A stretch of DNA of 58,301 bases from Gammaproteobacteria bacterium RIFCSPHIGHO2_12_FULL_41_20 (GCA_001801575.1 MGYC01000023.1:1-58301), one strand, 5' to 3'. Counted from the stretch's first letter, positions 48,401 through 57,410 are shown. Numbers and translations are program-made. The notes: generated by a model from the letters alone, not told the origin.

Positions 48401-49267
48401 TTAATTAATGGCTGTAGACATAACCAATGCGTTAGCATAACTATTTCCGGTATTAAGGTTATTCATGAGTTGGTTTGTTTCTTTGGCTAAATACCCTTGA
48501 CCTAAATAAAAAAAGCGATAGCCAATCTCCAAAGGCAAACGACCTAATAGATTGTTAAGCTTAAGCCCAATACCAATCGTGGCACTGAGTGCGATACTTG
48601 ACCGACCTGAAAACGCATCATCTGGAATTGCAATACCCTCATCGAGAGAGCTTTCACTAAAACCGCTGGTTTGAATAATATTAGGACCAATACCCAGATC
48701 AACAGTAATGTTGTACTTGTCGCTGACTGAAATAAGTGTTTTTACTGCAATGTAAATTGGCAAATTCGTAATAGAATAGCGATAAGATAAATTCGTAAAC
48801 AAATCTTCTTGAACTACATCGCCCTGCACAAGAGTATGAGCAAGATAAAATGTATTTATCCCATACAGTACACTAAATCGTTTTTGCTTGATCTTATTAA
48901 GAAAGTAACCAACTCCAAGTAGCATATTTTGATCATCATGATGCGTAACAGTAAAACGATCTCCGATTAGGCCCTCAATACCAATGTTCTGCGCACGACC
49001 TTGCATAGCACTAAAACCACCTACTTGAAAAAGTATATGGGCATATCTTGGACTAAATCTAGAAAAAAATGAAGTCTGTTGATCCATAGGCCTTCTTTGC
49101 TGTAGGCCATGCAACGGAATACCTTGGCTAACTTGAGTGAAGAAACCCTGCGAATTCAAGAACACATTACCACTAGCTTGCTGATCGGCCATGACTGGAA
49201 TCATTGTAAGATTAGCCAATACAAATAATGCCATGTACATAGCCCTGCTATTAACGTATAAAACCAT
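48401..49267 (-). CDS. probable outer-membrane beta-barrel protein
   Basis: A 288-residue exported protein. The signal peptide ends near MADQ (residues 24-28). The mature part alternates hydrophobic residues over many short strands (FSVLYGINTFYLAHTLV, TNLSYRYSIT, LPLEIGYRFFYLG), as in OmpW/OmpA-type barrels. Family is not assigned, and there is no typical aromatic C-terminus. AAGGAAGGG lies before the start. It sits 15 bp upstream of the SUMF1 pair on the same strand, so the three probably form one operon for surface proteins. Confidence 0.72.
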   Translation of the reverse strand: MVLYVNSRAMYMALFVLANLTMIPVMADQQASGNVFLNSQGFFTQVSQGIPLHGLQQRRPMDQQTSFFSRFSPRYAHILFQVGGFSAMQGRAQNIGIEGLIGDRFTVTHHDDQNMLLGVGYFLNKIKQKRFSVLYGINTFYLAHTLVQGDVVQEDLFTNLSYRYSITNLPIYIAVKTLISVSDKYNITVDLGIGPNIIQTSGFSESSLDEGIAIPDDAFSGRSSIALSATIGIGLKLNNLLGRLPLEIGYRFFYLGQGYLAKETNQLMNNLNTGNSYANALVMSTAIN

Positions 49268-49339
49268 GAATTCCCTTCCTTGTTGTTTTTACCGATATCC
49301 CTCCGAAATTTGAATTGTAAACAAACATTAATATCCGGG

Positions 49340-49480
49340 TTATAAAGGGAATGACTTATTAATAGATATGGTAATGGCTTGCGCAGTGACTTGCTGTGCA
49401 AGTGTGCCATTCATTGTACCACTATCTGTATACCCGTTAAATGCGCTACTAAAAGGGGTAGAGAAATGCACAAAGACCGC
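49340..49480 (-). pseudogene. C-terminal remnant of an unknown gene
   Basis: A 46-codon open stretch closes at TAA (49340-49342) and opens after TAG just above 49480. It reads AVFVHFSTPFSSAFNG, then SGTMNGTLAQQVTAQAITISI. The composition looks like the end of an exported or surface protein. It is in the 391-bp gap 49268-49658, which otherwise contains degraded ends of the GGGTCTGTT family (near 49300 and at 49561). Confidence 0.25.
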
Positions 49481-49560
49481 CTAGTTTTTTCATCATGAAA
49501 ACACTCCCTGTAGTTTCTAAAAATAACCCAATGTTACAATAGGAAGTAATTTATTTCTAG

Positions 49561-49580
49561 GGTCTGTTACTGCAATTGTT
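49561..49580. repeat. degraded end of the GGGTCTGTT family
   Basis: GGGTCTGTTACTGCAATTG is like the left end of the 19766 element. A right-type end (TTTGAATTGTAAACAAAC) lies near 49305-49325. The two ends face away from each other, so they are not one intact element. Confidence 0.45.
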
Positions 49581-49658
49581 ACCGAGTATATTTAGTTATA
49601 ATTGATCGCAATCATAAAGCGGTGGAATTAGCGCTTGAATAGGCCACTAAGGACAGCA

Positions 49659-51977
49659 TTAAAAATACATCTTAATTAATGAGGATGCAATAAACGATGA
49701 TATTAATATCGATGAGAATAGTATAGATACTAATAAAATGCCAAATTCAACGAAAATGCTTTTATAAATAAATTTTCTGCTTGCGCCTAATACTCTCAAT
49801 AAATAATATGCCTGGCATCGCTCGTCCATACTGGCTTGTAAGCTAGTTACAAAAATTAATACACCTGAAGCAAATGCAAATAAAAATAAATATTGAATGG
49901 CATAGGATATCTTGTTCACAATGTCTTGTATTTGTTTTAATAATATTGATACATCTATAATGGTAATATTTGGAAATTGTTTTATAAGTTGATTTGCTAT
50001 GTTGGTTTCATGTGTTTTTAAGTGAAAACTAGTAATATAGGTTGTAGGAAGTTGGTCTAATAGCCCGGGTAAGAAAATCATGAAAAAATTAGGATGAAAC
50101 GACCCCCATTCTACGCTGCGAAAGTTTGCAATTTTAGCGGATATTTTTTGTTCTCCAATTTGAAAAGTCAGCTTATCACCTAAATGCAGCTGCAAGTCAT
50201 CAGCTAAATTTCTCTCAACAGATACTAATTCATTATTTTTATTTTTTTTACTCCACATGTAACCTTGCACAATTTTGTTATCAGAGGGGAGTTGCCACAT
50301 CCAACTCAAATTTAACTCTCGATGTAATGCATTATTAGCGCGTCCCTTTGCTGAGATGACAGATAAAATACGCTTGCCATTCAATTCAACTAATCTTCCC
50401 CGTGTCATTGGATAAATTCCTTCAATAGCAATCTGATTTTTTTGCAGAAGATCTTTTATACTACTTACATCGGAAGGGGCGATGTTAAAGGCAAAATTGT
50501 TTGGTGTATTGGGCGGCAACGATGATTGCCATTTTATAAGGATATCAGTACGTATTAAGTTCAGGGTAAGCAATAAAATTAAGATTAGGGTAAAACCGAC
50601 GAATTGAAAACTTACACTATCTGAATATTGAAGAAGTTGATGGATTCCTCGTCTGATACTGCCATCTGTTTTATCGAGTAAACTTCGACTGGCTTTGAGA
50701 AGCAATAGACTAATTGCATACAGAAGGGCAATACTTATGAATAATATATCGATAAAGAATAAAATTAGCGTCGAAAAATCTGTACTCCAGTACAAAAACC
50801 CAATGACAACCATGATAGAAATAACAATGTAGGTATAGCTATAAGATGAATAAGTAATTATTTCATTTCGCCAAATAAACAAAGGTGGTATTTTTGGTAG
50901 TTCTAATATGACAGGAAATGCAAACGCATATAGAAGCGTCATACTTGTGATGAATCCCAAGAAAATAGGTTTTATGCCAGCAACGGGTAAGTTGAATTGC
51001 AAGAAATCCGTAAATAAGTTGGCAAAAATGCTTTGCATGCTATATCCAGCTACAATTCCTATCCCTCCGGCAATAACAGCAACAAGAGTTAATTGCCAAA
51101 AAAACAGTTGCTTAATTTGGGCTTCTTTAGCACCTAAACAGCGCCATAATGCAACATAAGAATAGTGCCGACGCATATATTGTTGAATGCTCATCGCTAT
51201 AGCAACTGCGCTCATTATTAATACGACTAGCAACGCTAAATAAATAAAGTTTGTTGTTCGCTCTAGTACATTGTGTAACGCAAATCGTTGGTCATGCACG
51301 TCAAGTATACGTTGGCCCGGCTGTAACTGTGGCACAAGCCATTTCCGAAATTGGTTGAGGCGATCCTTTTGACCAGTCAATAATAATTGATAATCGATGC
51401 GACTACCGGGTATTACCGTTTGTGTGGCAGGAACATCTGCAAGTCTGATTAGCACACGAGGGGCAATATTCCATCCGGTATTAAGCGCATCAAAGTCGCT
51501 TGTTAGAGTTTTCCCAACTCTAAATTTATGCGCGCCAATTGTTAGCATCTCGTTTTTTTGGATCATTAATAAAGACAGTACCCGTGGTTCCACCCAGACA
51601 TCAAATGGCCTTTTATTTTTAATAGTACTGCCAATCAAAGGATAAGTTTCTGATACGGCTTGAATATTGACTAACTGTAATTTGTCATTGACGCTTACAA
51701 CAGAAGGGTATGACCATACTTCTGCTGTATGTAACTGTAATAATCTTGCCTTTTGAGTCCACGCCTTAGGAAACGACACTGAGCTTCTTATCGCCACATC
51801 ACCACCTAAGAATTTTATGCTTTCTTGATCTAGCCCTCGCATCAGCCTATCAATATAAAAATGTAATCCTGTGCTGGCAGACACGGCTATAAACAACGCA
51901 AAAAAAACGATTAACCATTCTCCTGCGCGCCATTCTCGCCATAAGAATTTAATAGCTAAGTTGAGCGTTTTTAACAT
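49659..51977 (-). CDS. ybbP: FtsX-like ABC permease, YbbP-type
   Basis: A 772-residue permease of the FtsX/MacB-like class, with four N-terminal and further C-terminal membrane helices and large periplasmic domains between. It pairs with the YbbA-type ATPase, whose gene it overlaps by 7 bp at the start. In E. coli YbbAP (LptD-like assembly is not implied) is encoded divergently from tesA, as here. Substrate is uncertain; MacB-type mechanotransmission, moving periplasmic substrates with the ATPase, is a likely model. Confidence 0.87.
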   Translation of the reverse strand: MLKTLNLAIKFLWREWRAGEWLIVFFALFIAVSASTGLHFYIDRLMRGLDQESIKFLGGDVAIRSSVSFPKAWTQKARLLQLHTAEVWSYPSVVSVNDKLQLVNIQAVSETYPLIGSTIKNKRPFDVWVEPRVLSLLMIQKNEMLTIGAHKFRVGKTLTSDFDALNTGWNIAPRVLIRLADVPATQTVIPGSRIDYQLLLTGQKDRLNQFRKWLVPQLQPGQRILDVHDQRFALHNVLERTTNFIYLALLVVLIMSAVAIAMSIQQYMRRHYSYVALWRCLGAKEAQIKQLFFWQLTLVAVIAGGIGIVAGYSMQSIFANLFTDFLQFNLPVAGIKPIFLGFITSMTLLYAFAFPVILELPKIPPLFIWRNEIITYSSYSYTYIVISIMVVIGFLYWSTDFSTLILFFIDILFISIALLYAISLLLLKASRSLLDKTDGSIRRGIHQLLQYSDSVSFQFVGFTLILILLLTLNLIRTDILIKWQSSLPPNTPNNFAFNIAPSDVSSIKDLLQKNQIAIEGIYPMTRGRLVELNGKRILSVISAKGRANNALHRELNLSWMWQLPSDNKIVQGYMWSKKNKNNELVSVERNLADDLQLHLGDKLTFQIGEQKISAKIANFRSVEWGSFHPNFFMIFLPGLLDQLPTTYITSFHLKTHETNIANQLIKQFPNITIIDVSILLKQIQDIVNKISYAIQYLFLFAFASGVLIFVTSLQASMDERCQAYYLLRVLGASRKFIYKSIFVEFGILLVSILFSSILISSFIASSLIKMYF

Positions 51978-52660
51978 GGCTGTAATATCCCATCAAGCAA
52001 CAGTAATTGGCGCTGGCAACGCATCGCCAATTGATCATCATGGGTGACGAGCACTAATGTGGTATTTTGCTGTTTATTTAATGAAAATAAAATGTCACCT
52101 ACCGCTTTACCTGTTTCAGTATCTAGATTACCGGTCATTTCATCAGCAAGTATGATATGAGGGTTATTTACAAAAGCACGTGCAATCGCTACTCGCTGCT
52201 GTTCACCACCAGATAACTTAGCGGGATAATGATTCAAACGCTTTGATAGACCAACTTGATTTAACCAAAATTCAGCTGTTTTTTTTGCTTGTACATGCCG
52301 AATATATTGAATTTCTAGCGCTAGCATGACATTTTCAAGAGCTGTGAGCGTTGGTAATAATTGAAATGATTGAAAAATGAAGCCTATATGCATTGCGCGT
52401 AACAACGTGCGCTGTTCTTCATCGAGTTGATTGAGATACTGCCCCTGAAAATAAATATCTCCAGTGGTAGGTAAATCTAATCCTGCTAGTAACGTTAAAA
52501 GTGTTGTTTTTCCAGATCCTGATGCGCCGATTATGGCAACACTTTCCCCTGTCTTTATTGTTAAATTAATATCGCGTAAGATAGTAATTTTATTATCACC
52601 ACTCTGTACGGTTTTATTGAGATGTTCTATGCGAAGAAAAATTGAAGGATCTGCCAGCAT
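51971..52660 (-). CDS. ybbA: ABC transporter ATPase, YbbA-type
   Basis: A 229-residue ATPase of the LolD/MacB subfamily. Walker A GASGSGKTT, Q-loop FQSFQLLPTLTALENVMLAL, signature LSGGEQQRVAIARAF and Walker B IILADE are intact. It starts MLADPSIFLRIEHLNK. Its first codons overlap the plausible start of the divergent tesA gene. Confidence 0.93.
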   Translation of the reverse strand: MLADPSIFLRIEHLNKTVQSGDNKITILRDINLTIKTGESVAIIGASGSGKTTLLTLLAGLDLPTTGDIYFQGQYLNQLDEEQRTLLRAMHIGFIFQSFQLLPTLTALENVMLALEIQYIRHVQAKKTAEFWLNQVGLSKRLNHYPAKLSGGEQQRVAIARAFVNNPHIILADEMTGNLDTETGKAVGDILFSLNKQQNTTLVLVTHDDQLAMRCQRQLLLLDGILQPC

Positions 52661-53267
52661 AAAAAAATTCCTTATCTTTTTACTTTGCTGTTTTATAACT
52701 CTACCGACACTTGGCGGAAATACAATACTAATTATAGGTGATAGTTTAAGTACAGGGTATGGTTTTGATGCAAATAGGTCGTGGATTACATTGTTACAGA
52801 ATCGATTAAAAGATAAAAATTATGATTATGAAGTTATAAATGCAAGTATTTCAGGTGATACAACCGGCAATGGCTTAGCGCGCTTACCTTTGTTGCTTAA
52901 ACAGTATTTGCCTATTATTACTATTATTGAGTTAGGAGGAAATGACGGATTACGCGGTATACAACTGCCTGTTATTAAAAATAATCTGGCACGTATAATT
53001 GCATTAACACAAGAAGCAAATAGCAAAGTGTTACTTTTGGGTATTCGCTTGCCGCCGAATTACGGTCAACAGTATACAGAGCAATTTTTACAACTCTATT
53101 CAGAGCTGGTAAATCGATATGGCATTGCTTTTGTACCGAATTTCTTGGTGAATGTAGATGAAAGCAATCAATTAATGCAGAAGGATCGTATTCACCCTAC
53201 AGGGGAAGCACAAGTTATTATTCTTGATAATATATGGCCTGAGCTTGAGAAATTATTAACTCGATAA
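52629..53267 (+). CDS. tesA: exported GDSL esterase / thioesterase I
   Basis: TesA is a periplasmic SGNH hydrolase with thioesterase, lysophospholipase and arylesterase activity. The four SGNH blocks are visible: GDSLSTGYG, ISGDTTGNG, GGNDGLRG and DRIHPTGEA, with Ser in GDSLS, and Asp-x-x-His in DRIHP. A signal peptide (KKFLIFLLCCFITLPTLGG) fits export. The 212-residue reading from the ATG at 52629 overlaps ybbA by 32 bp; the only other start near the signal peptide would be ATA at about 52659. The start is therefore uncertain. Confidence 0.9.
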   Translation: MRRKIEGSASIKKFLIFLLCCFITLPTLGGNTILIIGDSLSTGYGFDANRSWITLLQNRLKDKNYDYEVINASISGDTTGNGLARLPLLLKQYLPIITIIELGGNDGLRGIQLPVIKNNLARIIALTQEANSKVLLLGIRLPPNYGQQYTEQFLQLYSELVNRYGIAFVPNFLVNVDESNQLMQKDRIHPTGEAQVIILDNIWPELEKLLTR

Positions 53268-53346
53268 TGAAAATTTAAGTAAGAGTTAGTAAATAAATAA
53301 GATATTAGATCAATGACACTTGATGCATTTACCCGAATTCTTACGA

Positions 53347-54981
53347 TTAGATACTTTTCGGCCTAGGCAAAGAATCCGCCCCTCTTACCTCAGAGTCAGA
53401 GGCTGCAGCCAGCAATCTACCTTTCATTAACTCGATTAATTTATCACCTCCCTGCACCATTCCTTTACTACCATGTTTCATCGCTATATCAAAGGGCGCT
53501 CGTCCTTCCTTATCTGCGACTTCGACATTTGCCCCGCAATCTAATAATTTTTTAACAAGGTTAAGTGGCTCATCCCTATAAACATAAAAATTTTGTACCG
53601 CATAATGCAAGGCGGTCATGCCATGTTCATCCACGCTATTAACGCTTATATCTTTTGATCTTAATAAGTCAATTAATTCATCATTACTCGGGGTAGCGAT
53701 AAGGACTTTGCCACAAGCTACCATTACTAATTCCAATAACCTTTTGTTAACTAAAATATCAGTTAGTAACTTATCATTACCTTCAAATACTGAACCCTCG
53801 ATAGAACCTTTTTCCGCATAATTCTTTAAACCTAAAGCTAGTTCTAATATATCTCTTGAGTCAACCTTGTCTCCTTTATCTAATATCTTTTGCACAAGTT
53901 GAATGTAATTATCTTTTTCTTTTTCTAATATTTCTTTTTCTAATATTTCTTTTTCATGCAATGCTAACCATTTCGCAGGCCCTTGGGCTTCGAACTCCCT
54001 CTGTTGAAAATAAGGGTGTTTTTGCAAGTCATCGATGGTAAGAATAGCAGAATCGCCGCTAATTTTTCTTAAAATTTCTTTTTTAGCGTTAAGAGTAAGT
54101 TTTGCATTTTCTAAAATTTTAGCTGCATAATTTACAGTATTAATTTTTAATTCTTTGGCTGATTGAGTTGAAGCAAACTTCGATTTTTTTACTACAACTT
54201 GATAATTAGTAACATCATCACCAATTTTAAACTGGTTACAAAAAGCTACAGTATTACCATGTTTCCAAACATTGCCACCCATCGATGTGATAGGTGTATT
54301 TAGTGCATCTGCTCCTGCTCTGTTACCAGTTGTTATCGCGGCATCGTTATGACTCAAATCCCAAGGCCCAGTTCCAGAAAAAGTAATATCTGGATGGGAT
54401 TCTGATAGGCTTTCTAAAAATGTTTTTTGATGACCCCAATATTTCTTTCCAAGATAATGATTGTCCGAATTACAGACTTCTAAGGTAACGGAAAGTTCAC
54501 CTGGTTGGGGATGGATAACTTCTCGCAAAGCATTTATTATTTTATCAAAATTATCACCATGTATTTGTTCACTGGGATCAGTAGGAATACTCGGGAGTTC
54601 TAGATGATGAGCGTATTCAGCTCTTTTTGGATGGTCACCTCCCACCCCGTATCTATCATCACCGCCATGACCCATGATAAATAGTTTAGGATTATTTCGG
54701 AATATATCTTTTCTCTCAACATCAGTTTGTAAAGCTTGTTCTAGTTCCATTAAGCTCGAATAAGTTTTAATTTCTTCTTTTGGCTTATTACGGTCTTCAT
54801 AGAGATAATATCTCATTTGTGAGCCATCTGGTTGATCTAAGTCTCGGTAAAAGCCAATGGACAAATAGGATTTAAAACGTTCTTTTACCCTAAGGTTTTC
54901 CTTCGGGCCGCTAAAGCCTTCAGGTAGAGGGTCTAAAAACGGATTAAAATCCATCATTTCTACGGCAGATTCTTTTGGCAT
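53347..54981 (-). CDS. putative C80/caspase-like (clan CD) cysteine peptidase with ankyrin repeats
   Basis: A 544-residue protein. Residues about 95-250 resemble a clan CD cysteine peptidase, nearest to C80: strand KLFIMGHGGD (His105 followed by Gly) then a second strand LSVTLEVCNSDN (Cys170), comparable with the GHG...LLGCN pattern of toxin autoproteases. Residues about 415-520 contain two or so ankyrin repeats (DEHGMTALHYAVQN, DKEGRAPFDIAMKHG). A Glu-rich helix with an ILEKE repeat (about 345-360; 15-bp tandem in DNA) separates the two. No signal peptide. A secreted effector is the likely role, inferred. The assignment is from motifs alone. Confidence 0.6.
   Translation of the reverse strand: MPKESAVEMMDFNPFLDPLPEGFSGPKENLRVKERFKSYLSIGFYRDLDQPDGSQMRYYLYEDRNKPKEEIKTYSSLMELEQALQTDVERKDIFRNNPKLFIMGHGGDDRYGVGGDHPKRAEYAHHLELPSIPTDPSEQIHGDNFDKIINALREVIHPQPGELSVTLEVCNSDNHYLGKKYWGHQKTFLESLSESHPDITFSGTGPWDLSHNDAAITTGNRAGADALNTPITSMGGNVWKHGNTVAFCNQFKIGDDVTNYQVVVKKSKFASTQSAKELKINTVNYAAKILENAKLTLNAKKEILRKISGDSAILTIDDLQKHPYFQQREFEAQGPAKWLALHEKEILEKEILEKEKDNYIQLVQKILDKGDKVDSRDILELALGLKNYAEKGSIEGSVFEGNDKLLTDILVNKRLLELVMVACGKVLIATPSNDELIDLLRSKDISVNSVDEHGMTALHYAVQNFYVYRDEPLNLVKKLLDCGANVEVADKEGRAPFDIAMKHGSKGMVQGGDKLIELMKGRLLAAASDSEVRGADSLPRPKSI
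53925..53960. repeat. 15-bp tandem repeat inside the peptidase-like gene
   Basis: TAATATTTCTTTTTC repeats two to three times, coding for the EKEIL heptad-like segment. In-frame, so slippage would change repeat number but not frame. Confidence 0.8.
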
Positions 54982-55081
54982 AAGTTTCTTTACTCCTCAT
55001 CATTTGCTGCCATCACTTCACTCACCCATTATTCCTTCTCACAGCCTTTAGGCTTCGGTCCTGAGTGAATACCAAATGGGT

Positions 55082-55684
55082 TTAACCGTGAGGATTGATT
55101 GTATTCATCAGATACCACTTTTTTTCTTCACGCCATTCAACATCTGCATTAGGTAATAAATTCTTTTTGTTCAATAACTGGATAAACTCATTATAATATT
55201 TAGGATTATTAATTTTAATCGTTAGCTCATCATTTTTGATATCAGCAGTGAATTGTTTAGTAGAGACACCTTCTTCTTCCAACTTTTGTTTAAATTCATC
55301 AAATGTAGTTTTAACTGCATTGATAAATTCACGAAGCGTTTGTTTTTCTTCTGTCGTCAATTCTGCTTTTCCACGGAAAATTAAAATTCCATGGGGAATC
55401 TTAGTTGATTCAATCGATAATAAACCAGCAGCGAGATGAATCGCACCGCTTGATGAAAGCATTAACTGCGCAGCATCATAATGGTCTGTTTTTGATAATT
55501 TAGTATCGCCTGTTTGAGGGGCAGTAGTGGTATCTGAAAGTTGTTTTTCATCCTTATGTTTATTTTCTTCAGCACTGCCACTATCACCTTCTCCAGCACC
55601 ACCATGACCTCGGCAAGGTGGTGGCAATCCGAATGCACGGCATAAACCACATGGATTATTCGCTTGAGGATTTTTATTTTGCAT
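55082..55684 (-). CDS. orphan protein with an N-terminal Cys motif
   Basis: A 200-residue protein of no recognised family. The N-terminus reads NPCGLCRAFGLPPPCRGHGG, a Cys-x2-Cys...Cys-x2-His cluster that could bind zinc. A Gly/Ser/Asp-rich linker leads to a helix-rich C-terminal half (about 70-200) resembling no known domain. It lies upstream of the peptidase-like gene on the same strand, 100 bp apart; the intergenic region has a small AGCCTAAAGGCT hairpin. Confidence 0.6.
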   Translation of the reverse strand: MQNKNPQANNPCGLCRAFGLPPPCRGHGGAGEGDSGSAEENKHKDEKQLSDTTTAPQTGDTKLSKTDHYDAAQLMLSSSGAIHLAAGLLSIESTKIPHGILIFRGKAELTTEEKQTLREFINAVKTTFDEFKQKLEEEGVSTKQFTADIKNDELTIKINNPKYYNEFIQLLNKKNLLPNADVEWREEKKWYLMNTINPHG

Positions 55685-55769
55685 ATGCTGCTCCGACAGG
55701 GAGAGGCGTAATATTTGGTAAAAATATATACTTTACATTTGGAGTATAGGTGCTAGCAGGATAATCACA

Positions 55770-55789
55770 ATAGGGTAGAATTACCCTAT
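55770..55789. promoter_or_regulatory. 8-bp stem-loop upstream of two divergent genes
   Basis: ATAGGGTA, loop GAAT, TACCCTAT. It lies in the 275-bp gap between the Cys-motif gene and the regulator and could be an operator or a small terminator. Two-fold symmetry suits a dimeric regulator. No experiment supports this. Confidence 0.35.
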
Positions 55790-55959
55790 CTAATAAGTTG
55801 ATTATTAGTCAATTGGCTAATAATAGAGGCCTTTTGTAGCGAACAAATATAACACGTATTTTTACGTACCCTATTGAAATTATTTTTATATTTTGCAACA
55901 AATTTTTGGATAAAATACTATAATTTTCAATATATAGAATCCATTTGGGGAAGTGAATT

Positions 55960-56768
55960 ATGCATAATAAAAAACAGGCATTTGCAATCAATACTACGAG
56001 GTTTATTCGAGATGCCATCAAGCCACTACAAAAAATGGCTCTGCTTAATTTTATGCATGATATTACTTTCGGGAAAAGGCAAATATCCATGCTAGTCAGT
56101 GACTCCAATGTATTTATGTTTTATTTAAAAAATAAAATTCCTATGCTTTGCACGGATGATTCTGGTAGAACGCTAGCCAATGGTATTTACCTTAATAAGG
56201 TGTTAGAAGAAAATTATCAAGATTGTGCGTGCTCATGCCGTTAATGTTAAAAGTAGGACAACAATTCGGACAACATTACAGCAAGAATTCAGTACACATT
56301 GTAAAAATGGAACAAGATTGTCAGCATCTCTATTCCTTGTTTTTTGATCTAGAGGAAAATGATTTTCTGCACTGGATCATTAATAATGGTAATTTGCTTA
56401 CGGATTTTATTGATGACTATAATGTGCAAGCACATGATACTATCCTTGAATCTAAAGCTAATGAAAATCGAATTGTACTCCCTAATTCTATTGAGTTTGA
56501 TTGCACCACTCAGATAAATACTTCAACTCGATATAAATTTAAAATATCCGTTATACATAAATCATTGCATATCCCAGTACATTTATCGTATCAACAAAGT
56601 CAATGTTTAAGGCTGCTATTACAAGGAAAATCAGCTAAAAAAATTGCACTTCTCATGCAATTGTCTCATCGCACAATAGAGCATTATCTAGAAAGAATAC
56701 GTAAGCAACTAGGATGTTCAATAAATAAAGAAGTGGTTGCGGTATATGGTGGCCAGATTGCTCTGTAA
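55960..56768 (+). pseudogene. LuxR-type regulator split by a frameshift
   Basis: The first open frame (55960-56244, 94 codons) encodes a helical N-terminal domain ending in YQDCACSC. The second (56223-56768, 181 codons with TTG start) continues with MPLMLKVGQQFG and ends in a LuxR HTH (LSYQQSQCLRLLLQGKSAKKIALLMQLSHRTIEHYL). They overlap by 22 nt and are one base out of phase, fitting a one-base deletion or a -1 shift. The fused product would resemble LuxR-type regulators common in Legionellales, with a small N-terminal sensor. No typical slippery heptamer is visible, so a pseudogene is the simplest reading, although the second part could be translated alone. Confidence 0.6.
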
Positions 56769-56903
56769 AATTGCAACTATTAAGATGCTGTAACCATTAT
56801 CATCCTCGTGAAATGTATAAGCATCAATTTTATGCTGTTCTATGATTTTAAAATCATTTCTAGATAATATCTCATGCAGATCATGCATAGTATATATTTG
56901 CAA
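56718..56903 (-). pseudogene. possible methyltransferase C-terminal remnant
   Basis: A 61-codon stretch reads MHDLHEILSRNDFKIIEQHKI, then GYSILIVAILQ, the style of the last helix and strands of class I methyltransferases. It lies on the strand opposite the regulator and overlaps its 3' end by about 50 bp. No upstream portion survives. It may be coincidence. Confidence 0.25.
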
Positions 56904-56992
56904 ACTGCATCTATTTTGTTAGCTTTGCACGCACGTGGATTTTTATGCGCTGAGGAAGTGGGCCGTCAAATCATCCGTGAACAAATTAAAAC

Positions 56993-57182
56993 AGGAGTTT
57001 CGCACTTTGTTACTAGTTGCTTGCATCTACTTGAAGATCTTTTACTCCCGAGGAGGTGACGCTGAAGCCGGGGCCCCCCATGGCGAGCTTGCGAGCCATG
57101 GGGTGGCGCAAGCGTCGGATCCCCGCAGGATTAATGTTCTTCAAGTAGATGCAAGCAGCTAGTAACAAAGTGCGAAACTCCT
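56993..57182. repeat. 190-bp palindrome with 45-nt arms and GC-rich core
   Basis: Left arm 56993-57037 and right arm 57138-57182 match over 45 nt with one mismatch. The 100-bp interior contains a nested GC palindrome (CCCCATGGC...GCCATGGGG) around 57073-57102. It is the third long palindrome of the window and borders a truncated permease gene. The rest of the gap 56769-57188 contains no clear gene. Confidence 0.93.
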
Positions 57183-57188
57183 ATAAAA

Positions 57189-57410
57189 TTGGCGGCAATG
57201 CGCTTCATTCAAAAGATCTTAGCGCTCTGCCTTCTGATTATCACAGGACAAAACTATCGAGCCTTTACGGAAAACCATATTGGTTGGCATGGCATGTTTG
57301 TTTCCTATATTGACCTACCTGTATTTTTGCTATTATGGTTAGGATATAAATGGGTACATAAAATAAAAGTAGTTAATTTTAGGGAATGTGATTTTGAATA
57401 TGGAGCATAA
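57189..57410 (+). pseudogene. truncated amino-acid permease (LysP/AAT-like)
   Basis: A 73-codon reading ends in AYQ/QNYRAF... style sequence: ITGQNYRAFTENHIGWHGMF and SYIDLPVFLLLWLGYKW match the last two helices of E. coli LysP-type permeases. The N-terminal ~400 residues are missing; 7 bp before it the third palindrome begins, so the gene was probably cut by that element or by a deletion next to it. Confidence 0.75.

Noticed and set aside
49201-49410. 69-codon frame overlapping the outer-membrane protein start
   Set aside because: It is out of frame with the barrel gene, and the barrel gene has a strong ribosome site and signal peptide.
56993-57182. Intrinsic terminator for the regulator gene
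   Set aside because: No U-tract follows either arm and the arms are far longer than terminators; it is more likely a repeat element.
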